Shown piece by piece: positions 43,671-56,354 of a stretch of 64,000 bases of DNA. The stretch is taken from assembly GCA_039654915.1 (NCBI GenBank), contig CM077596.1, positions 372,001 through 436,000 of the forward strand, read 5' to 3'. Each line of letters starts with the position of its first letter. The stretch's first letter is position 1. This DNA comes from Aquilaria yunnanensis (lineage: Eukaryota > Streptophyta > Magnoliopsida > Malvales > Thymelaeaceae). A model generated the notes under the pieces. It did not search any database and had not been told where the DNA came from. It worked only from the letters and a program-made list of their open reading frames with translations. The translations under genes and the position numbers were made by a program.

Positions 43671-46600
43671 GTTAGTTAATACATTAGAAATTATTTCATT
43701 TTTAAATAGAGAAAATAAAGGTCCTTACACTACCTAACTAAGAAGTACCTGTTCTACTAAATTAAAGCGGTGATGTATGGTAATTGTTTGGCATCGGTTA
43801 GACAATTTAAAGCTAGTGTATTTGGAGGAAATTATCGATAAGTAATTATTTATATATAAAGATTATTTGTTTAACTTGTATATAGATTAAAACTATACAT
43901 TTTAAGAAGTCAAACATAAATTGAAATTATACATTTTAAGAAGCCAAAATGCACTTTTAAAAAAAAAATATTATTTCATTAATTTTCCCTTGTTAGACTA
44001 AAGGATAGTGGTGTAATTTTGAGGAAATCAGGGGTTTAATTTATTGGTTCTAAAATTAATTTTGAGTTGATTTTTTCAGTTTTTTAATGTAAAGATAAAA
44101 AAAACCTGTCTATATATTTCAAATAATTAAAACCCTCTGCTGGTTCATGCGCCTTATCTTTAAGATAACCAAATTGTGTATATGGACCAAATGCACTAGC
44201 TCTAGCTCTGGTAGGGCAATTTGCAATTGGGATTGTGGACAGTCATATTTGATGTTGGTCCATAAATATTGATGATTTAGTTGGGAAAAGTTTGATAAAG
44301 AAGTTGAGAGAGACCTGGAACCATTGCGGAGATATATATATAAAGAGAGAGAAAGAGGTATTATTTTCTTCGGCTCTGTCGGAGTATGGTACATAGTTAT
44401 TATAGAACACATTTTTTTTTTCTTTTGGGGGTGTTTTATGTAGCTTTTATCCTCAAACTTTTAATATATATCATCAAACTCATTTTTCACAGCAAAACAA
44501 GGCTGGCTAATAGTTAACATGAAAGGGATGTAGCATAGTGGCACACATGGTCAAAGTTCCTGTATTGGGAGGCAGGCAGGCATGCTGCCCTCAAAATAAG
44601 CAGATGTCAGCATACATAGAGCCCTTAGAGTGGTTCTTTTCAGGGTAGGAGTCCCTAATGCTTAAGTAAATGATCCGTAAATGATGTGTGAAGAAAAATG
44701 GGAAGGGTGGAGCTCAAGAGTGATATATACAATAATATGGGATTGGGTTTGGCTAGCAAGCTCTCTGGTTGTGGTTCCTTTTGCTTAAGGAGTACTGTTT
44801 TCTCTCTAACTTGGCCAGGTCTTCCCTATATATATGGACCATCCTAAGCTAATAGTAATAGCTTGTCTTTCTCCAACATGTATATATTCCTTAGGGGCCG
44901 GGCCATTCTAAGCTAATAGTTTCTCATCTCTCTCATGACTCGAATTATTTCAGGACGCCTCAAATTAATTATATATAGGCATGACAAAACAAGAGTTGGG
45001 GAAATGGACTAGTATTTGCTTTTTCTTGTGTTATTTTAGCCGCCCGGGCCTCGTTCTTAATTCCCCCGGCCCCTGGTTGGTTGCAATTGCAGCCTGTCTC
45101 AAGCGGCGTTTAATGTTAGTTCCATTCAGATTTCAAGTTTGCTTTAATTCATATTTGCTCTAATGCCCTATATACGCTTCTTCTAGATATTTACATATAT
45201 ATCTCTTCTTTAGAGCAAATCGTGCTAGCTAGATCTTTTTAAGTGCCATCCCTTCGTCCATGCTCGATGTATAATCAGCTGTTTTATTCGTTCGGGTCCG
45301 CCTAACCTCCGCTCTCTACCATCATATGTACTTGTACATGTTGTAGACGTTTCTATCTTACTTTAATTTGGATGATGGGCCGGCGTACATATTCAACTCG
45401 GGTAAAGTGCGCCACTATTCCCAAGCCTTTACTCCTTATTCTAAATAAGTCTCAATCTAAGCTTTCATGATGCATTATAAATTGGTTCTTAACTTTACGC
45501 AAAATTAATTTACCTCAAAAATCTCATTTACAAATATATAAGTGAAGGAAATATTCTCATTATAATTAAAGGAAATGGGAATGATAGCTTTTCTTGGACT
45601 TGGAAGGCAACAAAATCATTTTATTTTTTGACATTTTGTAGGAAATGGGGAGGCCAGATTTAAACTCTGGATCTACCCAAATGTCCGCTTAGATTTCACC
45701 CATTATATTAGAGGGTCAGGGACAATTATGATACAATTTGAATCAGAATTTATAAAAAATACAGTTTGAATCAGAATTTTCTTTAAAAGAAAACTTGTTG
45801 TTAGATATATACACAAGAGCTAATATATTTAAATTATTCAGCAAACTTCTTTCAGCAAATCCAAAGTATGTTAGACTTTGTTGACAATTAATGACCCGTT
45901 TTAGCTATTAGTTTTTATTTTCTATAAATCGGATTTTTGTATCAGCTCATTCTTATCTTGGGTTAAAGACCAATATACAACACATTAAAAAAGTTTAGAT
46001 CAATGTAAAAAAAATGTAAGTTGAGATCCAATTCACACCAACAACAATTAAAAATTTGGAACTAATGATGTATTTGAGCTTATTCAACTCTTTCCGAATA
46101 CATCTGATCATTTCCATTGTTGTTGCTGTCGTCATTTTTTTCTGAAAATCTTTGCTGGGGAATTAGATGGAAAATACATTTGTCCCTAGTATTCGGAAAT
46201 TAGGCTTGTTTCCCCCCGAAGTACCATAAATACTTTCTTCTCCCAACTGCACTGTATGGGGGCCATAGTGCATTATTTCCCGACAAAATTTAGTAGATAA
46301 CGTAAAAAATTCCGTAGAACATAATTTTATTGGCTTTCTTTGGATGCCTTACATATATGCTCATGATCATGTCATGCTGGGTGCGTACTTCGCTGGATAT
46401 TTTTTTATGTTGCAACTGTTGACTTTTATTTTCATGAGTCTGAGTCGATGTTCAACTATTTGATCATATTTTAGAAACACGACCGAGTTAGATCCATCAG
46501 TGGCTTGTATACCTTTTAAATGTTTGAAAAAAATGGAAAATTTCCCTTTTTTTGAGAACTAAAAGTATTATATGAGAGAATGGAAAAGAGGTATTATGTT

Positions 46601-47843
46601 TCCATTTTACATACAATATCTAATTAAGTTCAACTCCAGTGAGGAAAAAGAAAACAAACAAACAAAACTTACATGGAAGCTCGTTTTCTAGACATTTCTC
46701 GGATAGGTTTTTCTCACTGAGTCGAATAATTTGTTCAATAAAAGTTTAAAGGAGTTTGAAATTTTGTCCTCTTTTCTGGGAACATTAAATGTTAATGGAG
46801 AAATCTAGCTACAACGTACCTCTATATCTTGATTTTTTTTTCTTTTGCAAACTAATAATAATAATAATGGGTCGTTCATTTCTGTTGTTGCCTGTCAATT
46901 ATATCGTTTTTGTGATTATAAACTAACTTTCCAATTAAGATCAGCGTGTTCTTTTTTGTTTTGTTTTTCTTTTTCTTTTTTTTGGGGGGGGGGGGGGGGG
47001 GGGTGGTTGGGGAGGTGAGGGGGAAAGATATATCAACACACGTTTAAGCACGCTTACTAGTATTTTTTTTTTTCCTACCGGAAGTATATAACAAGGAGCT
47101 CTAAAGTATAAATACATAATATATTTTTGGGAGAGAGAACATTATCTTCGAAAATTTTAACATTTTTTTTAATATATAGAATTTCATTCATACCACTAAC
47201 TATAGGTTAAAAGGCATCTAATAGAATTAAAACACTGAGATATGAAGAATGGTTGACTCAATTATATGTCTTACAATGCATTCTAAAGATATTGTAACAA
47301 AGAAAACTTTCATGCATAATTTAGGTAATTCTAATATTCACACATACAGATTTGAATAGTGATACCGAAATAACAAACCAACAAACTAATTAGATGTACC
47401 AATACACTGACTTGAACCAACACATAGTTGGACTAATACATCACAATCCAAGCATAACACTTAAACAAGTACTAAAGAAAACAAAAACGAAAAAATAAAA
47501 TAAAAAAAGTAACACAAAACCTCTAATCCATTACCGGGATAAAGGTTATTAAGCTCGGAATCCTATCCAAAATCATTTTTTATCGTACAAGATTAGGATC
47601 GTAAAATCGAATCATAGATCATCAGATTCTACTACAAACTTAAAATTTCTTATCTAAATAATATAAAACCAATTATATTAGAAACTCAAGTAAGTTTAAG
47701 TATTATAGCAATGATATGACATAATTATTGATACAATACAAGTAAAGTTCAAGATTTAATAGAGTATACATCAACATAACCAACAAAATAATCAACAAAA
47801 GTTTAAAGGAAATTCATAAACAAACACATTATTAACAAATAAA
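43671..47843. other. Intergenic, no gene seen
   Basis: No supported coding region. Two nearly identical phrases 'ccatcctaagctaatagt' and 'ccattctaagctaatagt' occur 79 bp apart near 44,840-44,920. A 20-base G run lies at 46,984-47,003. The part from about 47,560 carries 'gattaggatcgtaaaatcg', text of the same kind as 'gatcctacgatccta' beyond the MITE that follows, so that MITE may have landed inside another repeat. Confidence 0.45.
46984..47003. repeat. 20-base G tract
   Basis: An uninterrupted run of 20 G directly after a T-rich stretch, followed by more G-rich sequence (ggtggttggggaggtgaggg). It could form a quadruplex; length may be assembly-sensitive. Confidence 0.9.
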
Positions 47844-48378
47844 GGAAAGTACAATGTTCATAATTTTTTCTTAACCTATTGAATGTTCTATTTTGGACCT
47901 AACTCTATTAAAATTGTTTTGCTTTTGGCCCTCAAAAGATGAAATCCATTATCCCAAAATAATTGTCTAGCATAAGCTTTAAAAATTCTAATTTAAATAT
48001 TTATTAATTGACTTTCAAAAAATTTAAAATGTATAATAATTTTTTTTATAGTTAATGAATAATTTAAAATTAGTAGTTTCTTCTTCTTGAATGAAATAAA
48101 TTAAACTTGCAGAGAGAAAAAATTAGTAATTTGAATATCCATTAATTGTAAAAAATATTATTATACATATTAAACTTACAATAAGACGGTTACTAAATAA
48201 TTAATATGCTCTAACAAGTTACCATCAAACAGTTACCTTGAGTTAATAAATTTCGTCTAATTGGGGATTAGAATAAAATGTTTTTAATGAATTTAGAATC
48301 AAAACAAAACATTTAATAGACTATGGATGAAAACAGAATAATAATTAAATGTTAAGAATCATTTATGCAATTTACCTC
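47844..48378. mobile_element. Fold-back MITE with long terminal inverted repeats
   Basis: The left arm reads 'aaagtacaatgttcataa', 'ttcttaacctattgaatgtt', 'ctctattaaaattgttttgc'. The right arm, reverse-complemented, reads 'gtaaattgcataaatgat', 'tcttaacatttaattatt', 'tcattaaaaacattttatt'. Arms of about 230 bp meet at an AT-rich centre (ttaatgaataatttaaaatt). One arm of the same family is at 22,398-22,660. It is surrounded by 'gatcctacgatccta'-type sequence on both sides, consistent with insertion into an older repeat. Confidence 0.6.
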
Positions 48379-48991
48379 TAACAAAAATCAATATGCAGGT
48401 AAGATAAGTAGGATCCTACGATCCTAGTTTGCGATCCTACTATGATCCTACCATACCTTCGATCTTACAACATTTTAGCAAGGTTTTCTTTGTTATAATC
48501 ATAAAATCGTGCGATTCTATGATCAGGATTGCGATTTTAACAATTTTGATTAGTATATTGCTCACTGCCGCTACAAACTCCATGTCATCTTCTTCAGGCT
48601 TAGCCAAACCACCATCAATGAAACTATGAAGGACAATCTTTTGTCAAGCCAGTCGTAAATATCCACTAGCAAGCTTGTCTTTAAAAGGAAATGGATCACC
48701 ATAAGGAAAACAATACATGAAAGCAACATTATAGCTATAAGAGCGATCGAGTGATATAGGATAATATAGATCAACTAGCTATGCTTAGACTAAAAGCCAA
48801 GCCAAACCGGATACAATGCAGATTGAGAAAGAAGGTTCTAAGAGGCTAAGAATGTGTTGAGGCGAAGTGGCTAGAGTTTGAGTGAACATTATTTTAGAAC
48901 TACTTTACTAAATGAAAAACACATAAAAAAATTACATTCTGACAAATGAATTCTCAAATATGAGAACAAATAAGATTGTGCCTTTCCTTAA
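48379..48991. other. Intergenic with GATCCTA-rich phrases
   Basis: Repeated 'gatccta' and 'gatcctac' words near 48,410-48,460 and 'aaaatcgtgcgattctatga' near 48,502 suggest a degraded element interrupted by the MITE to the left. No gene. Confidence 0.4.
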
Positions 48992-49179
48992 GGGTTAACT
49001 GCACAATCACCCCTTTAACTTGACCAGCTTGCATGATTGAGTTGCTTCATGGACTCAAACATATGATCCTTTATGTACCAACTTGCACCATTCTACAAAA
49101 TCATTAATAAGGGGATGGAGTGAACTGAATTCAACTCATGCAAGTTGGTTAAGTTGGAAGGCCAATTGTGCACTTAAGC
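48992..49179. mobile_element. Short MITE (about 188 bp)
   Basis: Left end GGGTTAACTGCACAATCACC, then 'ctttaacttgaccagcttgc'. Right end, reverse-complemented, GCTTAAGTGCACAATTGGCC, then 'ttccaacttaaccaacttgc'. The inverted repeats are about 50 bp and imperfect. No coding content. Confidence 0.65.
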
Positions 49180-49400
49180 ATTTATCTGCTGCAAAGTTGT
49201 GACTTGCGAGAATTTTTTCTTATTAGATTGGCCAAAGAATTAATCAATGCTTCCATCTGGTGATTAATGATAGCTTCTACGCTTATGTTTATCAGTAGAA
49301 TGATCAATGTTCAATCGTCCAACAATTTGACCTCCCTCCTATATACAAAAGCTATATGCCAAAGAACATAAGAGCAAACGACCATATGAACAAGGGAAGG

Positions 49401-49839
49401 ACACTTTTGGTCGTAAAACTTTATTTATTTTTCTATTTCATCCTAAAGCGTGTCAATTTTCTAATTGAGTTATAAAACTTTATAACTATACAAATAGTTA
49501 GTTTTACAAATTTTAAATTTTCAAAATGAATTTTAAAGCCTTATAATTGTGTACATAGTTAGTCCTACAACTATTTTCTTTTCTAACATTAACTTCTTTT
49601 ATATTATTATTTGAACTGTTTGATAACCGTCAGATAAATTCAATTTAAGCAATGTTTTTTTAACAGTTAATGAGCTATTTAATTACCAGTTCTTCATCTC
49701 AATAAATCATGTCCCTGTCCAGTAACCATCTTTTAAGGAAATATAAAGCAAGCTATGAACACTTTAGCAAAATTACTTTAAAAGGTAGTCTTTTAGGGCT
49801 CAAATGAAAAAGTAGAATAAGTTTGAGGACTAAAAGTGT
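49401..49839. mobile_element. Fold-back MITE (about 440 bp)
   Basis: Left end ACACTTTTGGTCGTAAAACT, then 'tttctatttcatcctaaag'. Right end, reverse-complemented, ACACTTTTAGTCCTCAAACT, then 'tttttcatttgagccctaaa'. The centre 'gtttgataaccgtcagataa ... taacagttaatgagctattt' is of the same kind as the centres of the other fold-back elements here. No target duplication was read. Confidence 0.6.
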
Positions 49840-51854
49840 GATTCCCCAAAGGTACTCGAGTTAAATCGTTGGAAAATATCAAAAGAAATCAAAGAAAATG
49901 AGAAAGGACGCGTGGCAGCTCCCCAGACGTGTAGCAAAAAGGCTTTTTTTTTTTTCCACATCGTTCCTTTTAGACTGAATCAGATTGTGGAGGAGAAATT
50001 CTTTCTTGCTCGATCCCCTTTTGACAAAAAGGCGCTCCTGCCCGGCCCGCTCCTCTGCAAAAGCGCACCCAGAACACACACTTTGAATGTACTCAAAAAG
50101 GCATTTAGTACTGTAAAGCTTTTGTAAGTGCATTGCCCATCTCTTCTTGTTTCTTCTCCCCTTTTCCTCCTCCCTGTTCCGCAAGCCCCATCACCAAACC
50201 ACTTCTTCTTTCCTTCTCTTTCTCGCTTTTTCTAATTACCATTAACAAACAAAAACACAAGTCTTGGAATATATTTGATGCTAGCTAGCATTACCGATTT
50301 GGGGTGTTGTGTATAAAAAGATGTACTCATTCGGTAGAAGTCATTATCTTTGATTTACAACAGTGTTTTTAGAAGATCAGTTTTTGTCTACCAGAAAAAG
50401 GGAATACCAGTTCACACCAAAACAAATTTGGGGAACTGATCTTAAAACACCAAAAGAGAATAAGTATATGAAAACCCCTCACTTTCTTTGGTTTTTTTTT
50501 TTCTTCTTTTTTGGTGTAAAACACATAATGCAATTTTCTTTTATGGTGAGGTTGGTGCTCAAATATAAACTTTTGGAAAAGCCCAACTTTTTGTGGAGGA
50601 GTGCGAAAATGATGAAAATTAATTAGCAAAAAAGAGAAGGAAAGGGCTACAGAATGGCTGGCCGGTCAGGCCAGATAACTGTCAAAAAGGACCGCCAAAA
50701 ACTGGTTGAGGGGGGAAAGTAAAGGAAGACTATTATTATTTGGCACGTGAGATATGAATTTGTAAACACAGATTCATACACAACACAAGAGCCAGCTTGC
50801 TAGCTACTTGGCTCGCACGTACAGCTCAGGATCCCCAGCCAACAAAGATTTATAAATTTCCTATCTATATATCTATCACAACACCACTAAAATAAAAATG
50901 CGAAAAACTGACCAAAACACTGACTTTATTATTTCGGTCACAACCCAATCATAAATCAGTCGCTAAAAATGTGAGTTCGTAACAATCATTGTTCACTATT
51001 GCATATATATCCTCAACATACACGTAAAACGTATGCCTTGGGAATATGAACTGAATGCTAGTGTGTGTGTATATATATATATATATTGTATGAGTTGTTC
51101 AGAAGTGTTGGACATGTAGACTTGTGAGGAGAAGACTAGCTTTAGACAAATTAAAAAAAAAAAAAACAAAGGAGTCCAGACCCATTAGGGCAGAGTAGTT
51201 GGTTGGCGGGGTTGTGTTGTGTCGTGGGGTTGATGTGTAGCTTCCCGAATTGGAAACTGAAAAGGGAGGATGGTGAAGATGTATATGGCAAAAATTGCAT
51301 CGAAAGTTGTTTGCAAGCAACACGCAGAGCAAATCCCACGTGGTGCGCATTTCCGCACATGGTTTGTAATCCAGCGACTATACATTGTTAATTTCAAGCC
51401 TCTCCAACCTCTTTCTTAATTTGCACATATATTACTATATATTATGTTTTTTTTTATTAAAAAAGAGACAGAACTACAAGAAGATGCCCAGTAGGTAACT
51501 AAACAACTCAATTTGGACCTGTTACCCTAATGAATTTGATAATACCAACAGTGGGTTGTGGCACCATTAATATTCGAACCAAGAACAAATAAGCTTTAAT
51601 TTGTTACCCTGACTGCAACCCATAGAAAAGATGGAGATTGAACCGAAAAAGAAAACTTCCCGGGCAGTAATTGAGAGGGTAGCACGCCTGCCAAGCTTCG
51701 GACTGCTCCTTTACCACGTGCATGGCTGGCTTTTCTTGGATAATCCCCAGTAGCTAGGTCACGCCCGGTGGGATATACCTAGCATGTCACCATGAGAAGG
51801 CTGAGTTCCAGACTTGTTTAATTAACCAGCTCACATCTCACCAAAATGTGCTCT
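49840..51854. other. Intergenic; possible CACTA end at about 50,885
   Basis: No gene recognised. At 50,885 CACTAAAATAAAAATGCG is followed by 'aatcagtcgctaaaaatg', the kind of text found at the ends of plant CACTA relatives, but no opposite terminus was found, so at most it is a broken end. ACGTG cores occur near 50,742, 51,338 and 51,716. A (TG)n/(AT)n run lies near 51,060-51,088. Confidence 0.4.
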
Positions 51855-51859
51855 GTATC

Positions 51860-52051
51860 TGTAAATCAGGAGCCAAGAATTGAAATACTGCTGTATATTC
51901 ATTGATGGACTGTACAACGGTAGCTGCCTATATACGCTTAGAATACATAGAGTTAGGCTAAGGCTAAAACTGCTAAAACAATTAGGTGATTAGGCTAAGT
52001 TAGACTCCTATCCTAATCAAACATATATCCACGTATATCCATATCGCAACA
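51860..52051 (-). repeat. 3' LTR of the copia element
   Basis: 192 bp; on the minus strand starts TGTTGCGATATGG and ends TGATTTACA. It carries G where the other LTR has A (in 'aatcaggagcc'). Confidence 0.93.
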
Positions 52052-52062
52052 GCCCCCCTCAA
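52052..52062 (-). promoter_or_regulatory. Polypurine tract of the copia element
   Basis: On the minus strand TGAGGGGGGC directly precedes the 3' LTR. The TGA stop of the polyprotein overlaps its start. Confidence 0.8.
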
Positions 52063-53447
52063 GCTGGAGTATGGAGGTTCGAAACTCCAAGCTTGCGCAA
52101 CAAGTCATGGAAATGGTGTCTACTGAGCGCCTTGGTAAATATGTCTGCAGGTTGTATTCGTGATGGGATGTAGCAAGTCACCAACCGGTTGCGTTGAATG
52201 TGCTCTCGAATGAAGTGGCAGTCCATCTCGATGTGCTTCGTTCGCTCATGGAAGACGGGATTGGCGGCTATGTGTAACGCAGCTTGGTTGTCGCAGAACA
52301 ACTGCATAGGTTGTGGGTGTGCAACGCCCAGATCCTTCAAGAGTGTGTGAAGCCATATCATTTCACTGGTAGCGGAAGCCATGGATCGGTATTCTGCTTC
52401 GGCCGAGGATCTACTAACAACAGCTTGTTTTTTGGTGCGCCATGAGAGAGGCGCTTGTCCAAGGGAGGTGAAATATCCGGTAAGTGATCGTCGTGTTGTT
52501 GGGCATGCTCCCCAATCCGCATCGCAGTACCCTGTAAGTTGCAGATTATTTGTTCGAGGGAATAGTAGTCCTTGACCTAGTGCCATCTTGATGTAATGCA
52601 GAACTCTGATGGCTGCTTCATAGTGCTCTTCAGTGGGTTGTTGCATATATTGACTCAAGATATTGACGGCATATGTGATGTCCGGCCTCGTGGGTGCAAG
52701 ATAGAGGAGCCTGCCAACGAGCCTGCGATACTGCCCTGGATTTGGTATGGATGTGCTGTTAGATCGTCCAAGGCGGTGGTGTTGCTCCATTGGGGTTTGA
52801 CATGGTTTGGCTCCTGTCATGCCTGCATCCGAAAGAATGTCTAAGGCGTACTTTCTCTGGCTAACAAAAATTCCACTGGAGCCATGGGCGACCTCAAGCC
52901 CAAGGAAATATTTAAGTCGTCCAAGGTCTTTGAGGTGGAAGAGTCTATGTAAGAAGTCCTTCAATAGTCGACATTGTTCAGGGTCATCACCTGCCAATAC
53001 CATGTCGTCCACATACACGAGTACTACAAGAAAAGTTCCATTAGCACGTCGTGTAAACAAGGAAGAATATGAAGTAGACTGTGTAAAACCATAATTTTTC
53101 AAAGCTGTGGATAACTTTGCAAACCATTCTCGGGACGCCTGTTTGAGCCCATACAACGATCTTTTCAGCTTACATACTCTAGTGTCGCCGTTTGATAAAT
53201 AGCCTGGTGCAGGTTGCATGTATATCTCTTCATGCAAATCTCCGTGTAGGAATGCATTATGAACATCTAATTGGTGGAGCTCCCATCGCTTGGTTGCTGC
53301 CACAGCGAGTAGGCTCCTGACGGTCGTTAACTTTGCAACTGGTGCGAAGGTTTCGGTGTAGTCGAGCCCCTCAATTTGCGTGTATCCCTTCACCACTAGG
53401 CGTGCCTTGTAACGCTCAATCGTGCCATCTGATTTATGTTTGATCTT
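52059..53447 (-). pseudogene. copia reverse transcriptase and RNase H
   Basis: Apart from one upstream TAG (about 53,448) that separates it from the integrase part, the frame is open for about 460 codons. RT (RVT_2) blocks: GYTQIEGLDYTETFAPVAKL, WELHQLDVHNAFLHGDL, CKLKRSLYGLKQASREWF and VVLVYVDDMVLAGDD (catalytic YVDD intact). RNase H blocks: GYCDADWGACPTTRRS, SRSSAEAEYRSMA, LFCDNQAALHIAANPVFHER, TKHIEMDCHFIRE and DIFTKALSRHHF, with the acidic residues present. The C-terminus GVSNLHTPA ends at the polypurine tract. The enzyme part looks undamaged in itself but cannot be made as part of a full polyprotein. Confidence 0.93.
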
Positions 53448-54990
53448 CTAGACCCATCGACATCTCACAACCTTCTTATCTCTGGGCAATGTGACAAGGT
53501 CCCAAGTGTGGTTAGCTTCTAAGGCATCAACCTCGGCTTGCATGGCTAGTTGCCAACGTGAGTCCTCCTTTGCTTCCAAATAAGACTGAGGCTCATGGCT
53601 AGTTAACAATGCTGCAAGAAAACTACGATGGCAAAAGGAAAAAGTGCTATTGCCAAGAACCGAAGATAGTGGATAGGGTTTACCTGAGGAGACGCCATTG
53701 GATGAGGTATTCTGACCGGGTAGATTATACTCGAAGTCCCTCAAATAAGCGGGCAAGTGTCGTTCCCTGTCACTTCTCCTTGGTGGTTCATTGTCGTGGA
53801 TTGCTTGTTGACCTGACTCACAAGCTTCCGTAGGCACTTGGAGGTTAGTGTGCGGTTCTAGTATGCATGGCATTTCGGTGGGCATGGATGGAGGCTCTTC
53901 AAGAGATGGTTCCCAAATGTTGGTCTTTACTTGCTCACTTGAGTTTTTAGACTCATGTTTTTGAATTTTGAAAGGAAAAATTCCTTCATGAAAGGTGACA
54001 TCCTTAGCTACAAAAAATTTGTGGACTTCCAAGTCATAGACTCGGTAGCCCTTTTGATTTTGTGGGTACCCAACAAAAACGCATGTCCGAGACCTTGGTT
54101 GAAACTTATCTTTTGAGTGCATGGGATTTATTGCATAGCAAAGTGACCCAAAAACTTTCAGATGGCTATAACTTGGCAATTTTCCAAAAATCAATTCATA
54201 AGGGGTTTTGTTTTTCAAAAACCTTGTTGGCAACCTGTTTATTAAATGTGTGGCAGCTAGAACGCACTCACCCCAAAATTTTATGGGCATGTTCGCTTGA
54301 AATCTGAGGGCTCTTGCTATGTTTAAAATGTCGCGGTGTTTCTGTTCAACGACACCATTTTGTTGCGGTGTTCCTGCACAAGAAGTTTGGTTAATAATGC
54401 CCTTAGTTTTATAAAAATTTCCAAGCGTCCCTTCAGTTAGCTCGAGTACGTTATCACTTCTTACCTTTTTGATGTGCACCCCAAATTGATTTTGAATCAA
54501 GTTGTAAAAAATCTCAAAAAATTTTGGTGCTTCACTTTTATGTTTCATGAGGTAAGTCCAAACCGATCTTGAGAAATCATCAACAATCGTAAGGAAAAAA
54601 TGTGCACAATTCGAAGAAGGAGTTTGATATGGACCCCAAACATCTATATGAACTAATTCAAAAAGGACGCTAGATTTATTGTGACTTAATGAAAAAGGAA
54701 TCTTAGATGCTTTTGCTAGGGGACAAATGGGACAATCCTTACAATTGGCCTTGGCGTTTATGCCGGACAAGTTAGGGATGGCTAACATCCTTTCTCTTGA
54801 TGGGTGCCCGAGTCTTTGGTGCCAAAGGGAAGTTGGTTCGCACTCCACACTCGCCACTTGCACTTTAGCACACTTATTGTTGGGCTCAAAGTAGTATAAT
54901 CCATCCTGCAGCTTACCCACTCCAATCGGTCTCCTCGAGGTTAGGTCCTGCAACACACATAAATCGGGAAGAAAAATGGCAGCGCAATTG
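53448..54990 (-). pseudogene. copia integrase
   Basis: GAG-pre-integrase and zinc-finger region: VGKLQDGLYYF, LWHQRLGHPSRERM and CKDCPICPLAKASK (H-H-C-C pattern). Core: VHIDVWGPYQTPS (first Asp), VRSDNVLEL (second Asp; relatives have SDNG.EF, so the glycine is Val and Phe is Leu) and TPQQNGVVEQKHRDIL (Glu; relatives have ERKHR). Then FWGECVLAATHLINRLPT and LKVFGSLCYA. The frame ends at CRWV followed by TAG, where relatives continue with an aromatic residue. Between about 54,960 and 55,060 a frameshift separates it from the protease part. Confidence 0.9.
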
Positions 54991-55009
54991 CGCTCTTTGG
55001 TTAATTTGC

Positions 55010-56314
55010 TTATAGAAACAAGGTCACATTTAAAATGAGGTGCCTTGTCTGAGGTATCTTGTCTAAGAGGCTAGTGGTGCCATATTGATTTATGTGTGTG
55101 CTTGTACCATCGGGCAGGTGTATGGTCCAATTTGGAAGTGTTTTGATTTCGGAAAGGTTGGTTTTTTTAGATGTGATGTGGTTTGTGGCTCCTATGTCTA
55201 AAATCCATTTGGATTGTGCCATCTCATTAGTTTTCTTACCTGCAAAGTTAATCATACCTACAGCCTTGTCTTTGTCCAGCAAGCTTAGGAGGTGCTCATA
55301 TTGCTCAACGGTCAAGCTTACCGAGGATGAGGCTCCAGAGCTTTCGCCACCATGTGTCTCCTTGCCTACATCGCCACAAGTGTTTGCACTTGTCTTTCTC
55401 CCTTTTGGTTTTCCTTTCAGCTGCCAATTTTCGGGGTAGCCAATGATTTCGAAGCATGTTTCGCTTGTGCGTCCCATCTTGTTGCAGTGATCACATTTAA
55501 CTCTTCCTCGGCTCTGCTTATTCTGGGTTTCTTTTTGGGCGAAGAATGCTCCTGCCGTTTCAGGTTCAGCTTGCTGGGTGACGATGAGTTGCTTTTCTTC
55601 CGAGACAATTAGAGCGTATATTCTGTTTAGAGGAGGTAAAGGCTCCATGGCTAAGATTTGAGAACGGATTGTCTTGAATTTTTGATCTAGCCCCATTAAA
55701 AACTGATGAGCCTTTTCTTTTTCTCTCTCTACAACCCACTCCTTCTTTGCTACACAAGTGCAATTTGGCAAGGTGGAGAGCGTCTCCAGTTCGTCCCAGC
55801 AAGCTTTCAGTTTTGTATAGTATGCCGCCACACTCAAGGAACCCTGATTCATCAAAGCAATGTTCTTTCTTAGTTCAAAAGCTCTCGGTTCATTAGCATG
55901 GCCATACCTTTCTTCGAGATCTCTCCAAAGCTCATAGGCGGTTTCATGGAAGGCTATTGAATCGTGCAAACTGGGGCTGATCGAATTCATTAGCCAGGAG
56001 ATAACGAGCCCATCACATTTGGTCCATGCCAACGTTTCCAACGCATCGTCCTCTGGCTTTGTCAGCTTCCCATTGATAAAATCCACTTTGTTCTTACTCC
56101 GAAGAACATTTAGGAACGCCCTCCTCCATCTAGGATAGTTGTCTCCATCCAATTGTGTGAGGACAAGCGAGGTCGTCGTGTAATCAGCTGAGGTGAGGAA
56201 ATATATAGAGCTAGGATCTTGGAAAAGGTTGTAGGCGGCGACAGCTTTGGAATTACTGCCCGGAACCGCCAGTCTTCCTTCTTCCTCCCTGTCTTTGTTT
56301 CCTTCCTTCGTCAT
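55010..56314 (-). pseudogene. copia gag and protease
   Basis: The likely start is the ATG at 56,314 (MTKEGNKDREEEG); the upstream open frame only starts at a non-ATG codon inside the LTR. Gag blocks: LTQLDGDNYPRWRRAFLNVL, WLMNSISPSLHDSIAF, YELWRDLEERYGHAN and AHQFLMGLDQKF. The zinc knuckle reads CDHCNKMGRTSETC; the histidine of CCHC is Arg, so zinc binding should fail. The protease site reads WILDIGATNHIT (Asp at 55,196-55,198) where relatives have DSG. A frameshift near 55,040 makes the frame end in VTLFL. At least three independent lesions sit in this one part of a copy with near-identical LTRs. Confidence 0.9.
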
Positions 56315-56342
56315 TCGTGAATGAATTTGATGATCCAACTCC

Positions 56343-56354
56343 GCTCTGATACCA
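56343..56354 (-). promoter_or_regulatory. Primer-binding site of the copia element
   Basis: On the minus strand TGGTATCAGAGC starts immediately after the 5' LTR (…TTTACA). It is the standard complement of the 3' end of initiator-Met tRNA in plant LTR elements. Confidence 0.92.

Noticed and set aside
44500..44960. Possible miRNA gene near 'ggaggcaggcaggcatgctg' and 'gggtggagctcaagag'
   Set aside because: Compared from memory with common families (miR156, 159/319, 160, 164, 166, 167, 390, 482); none matched well enough.
50885..51062. A second complete CACTA element
   Set aside because: Only one CACTA-like end is visible; no opposite terminus, subterminal array or 3-bp duplication.
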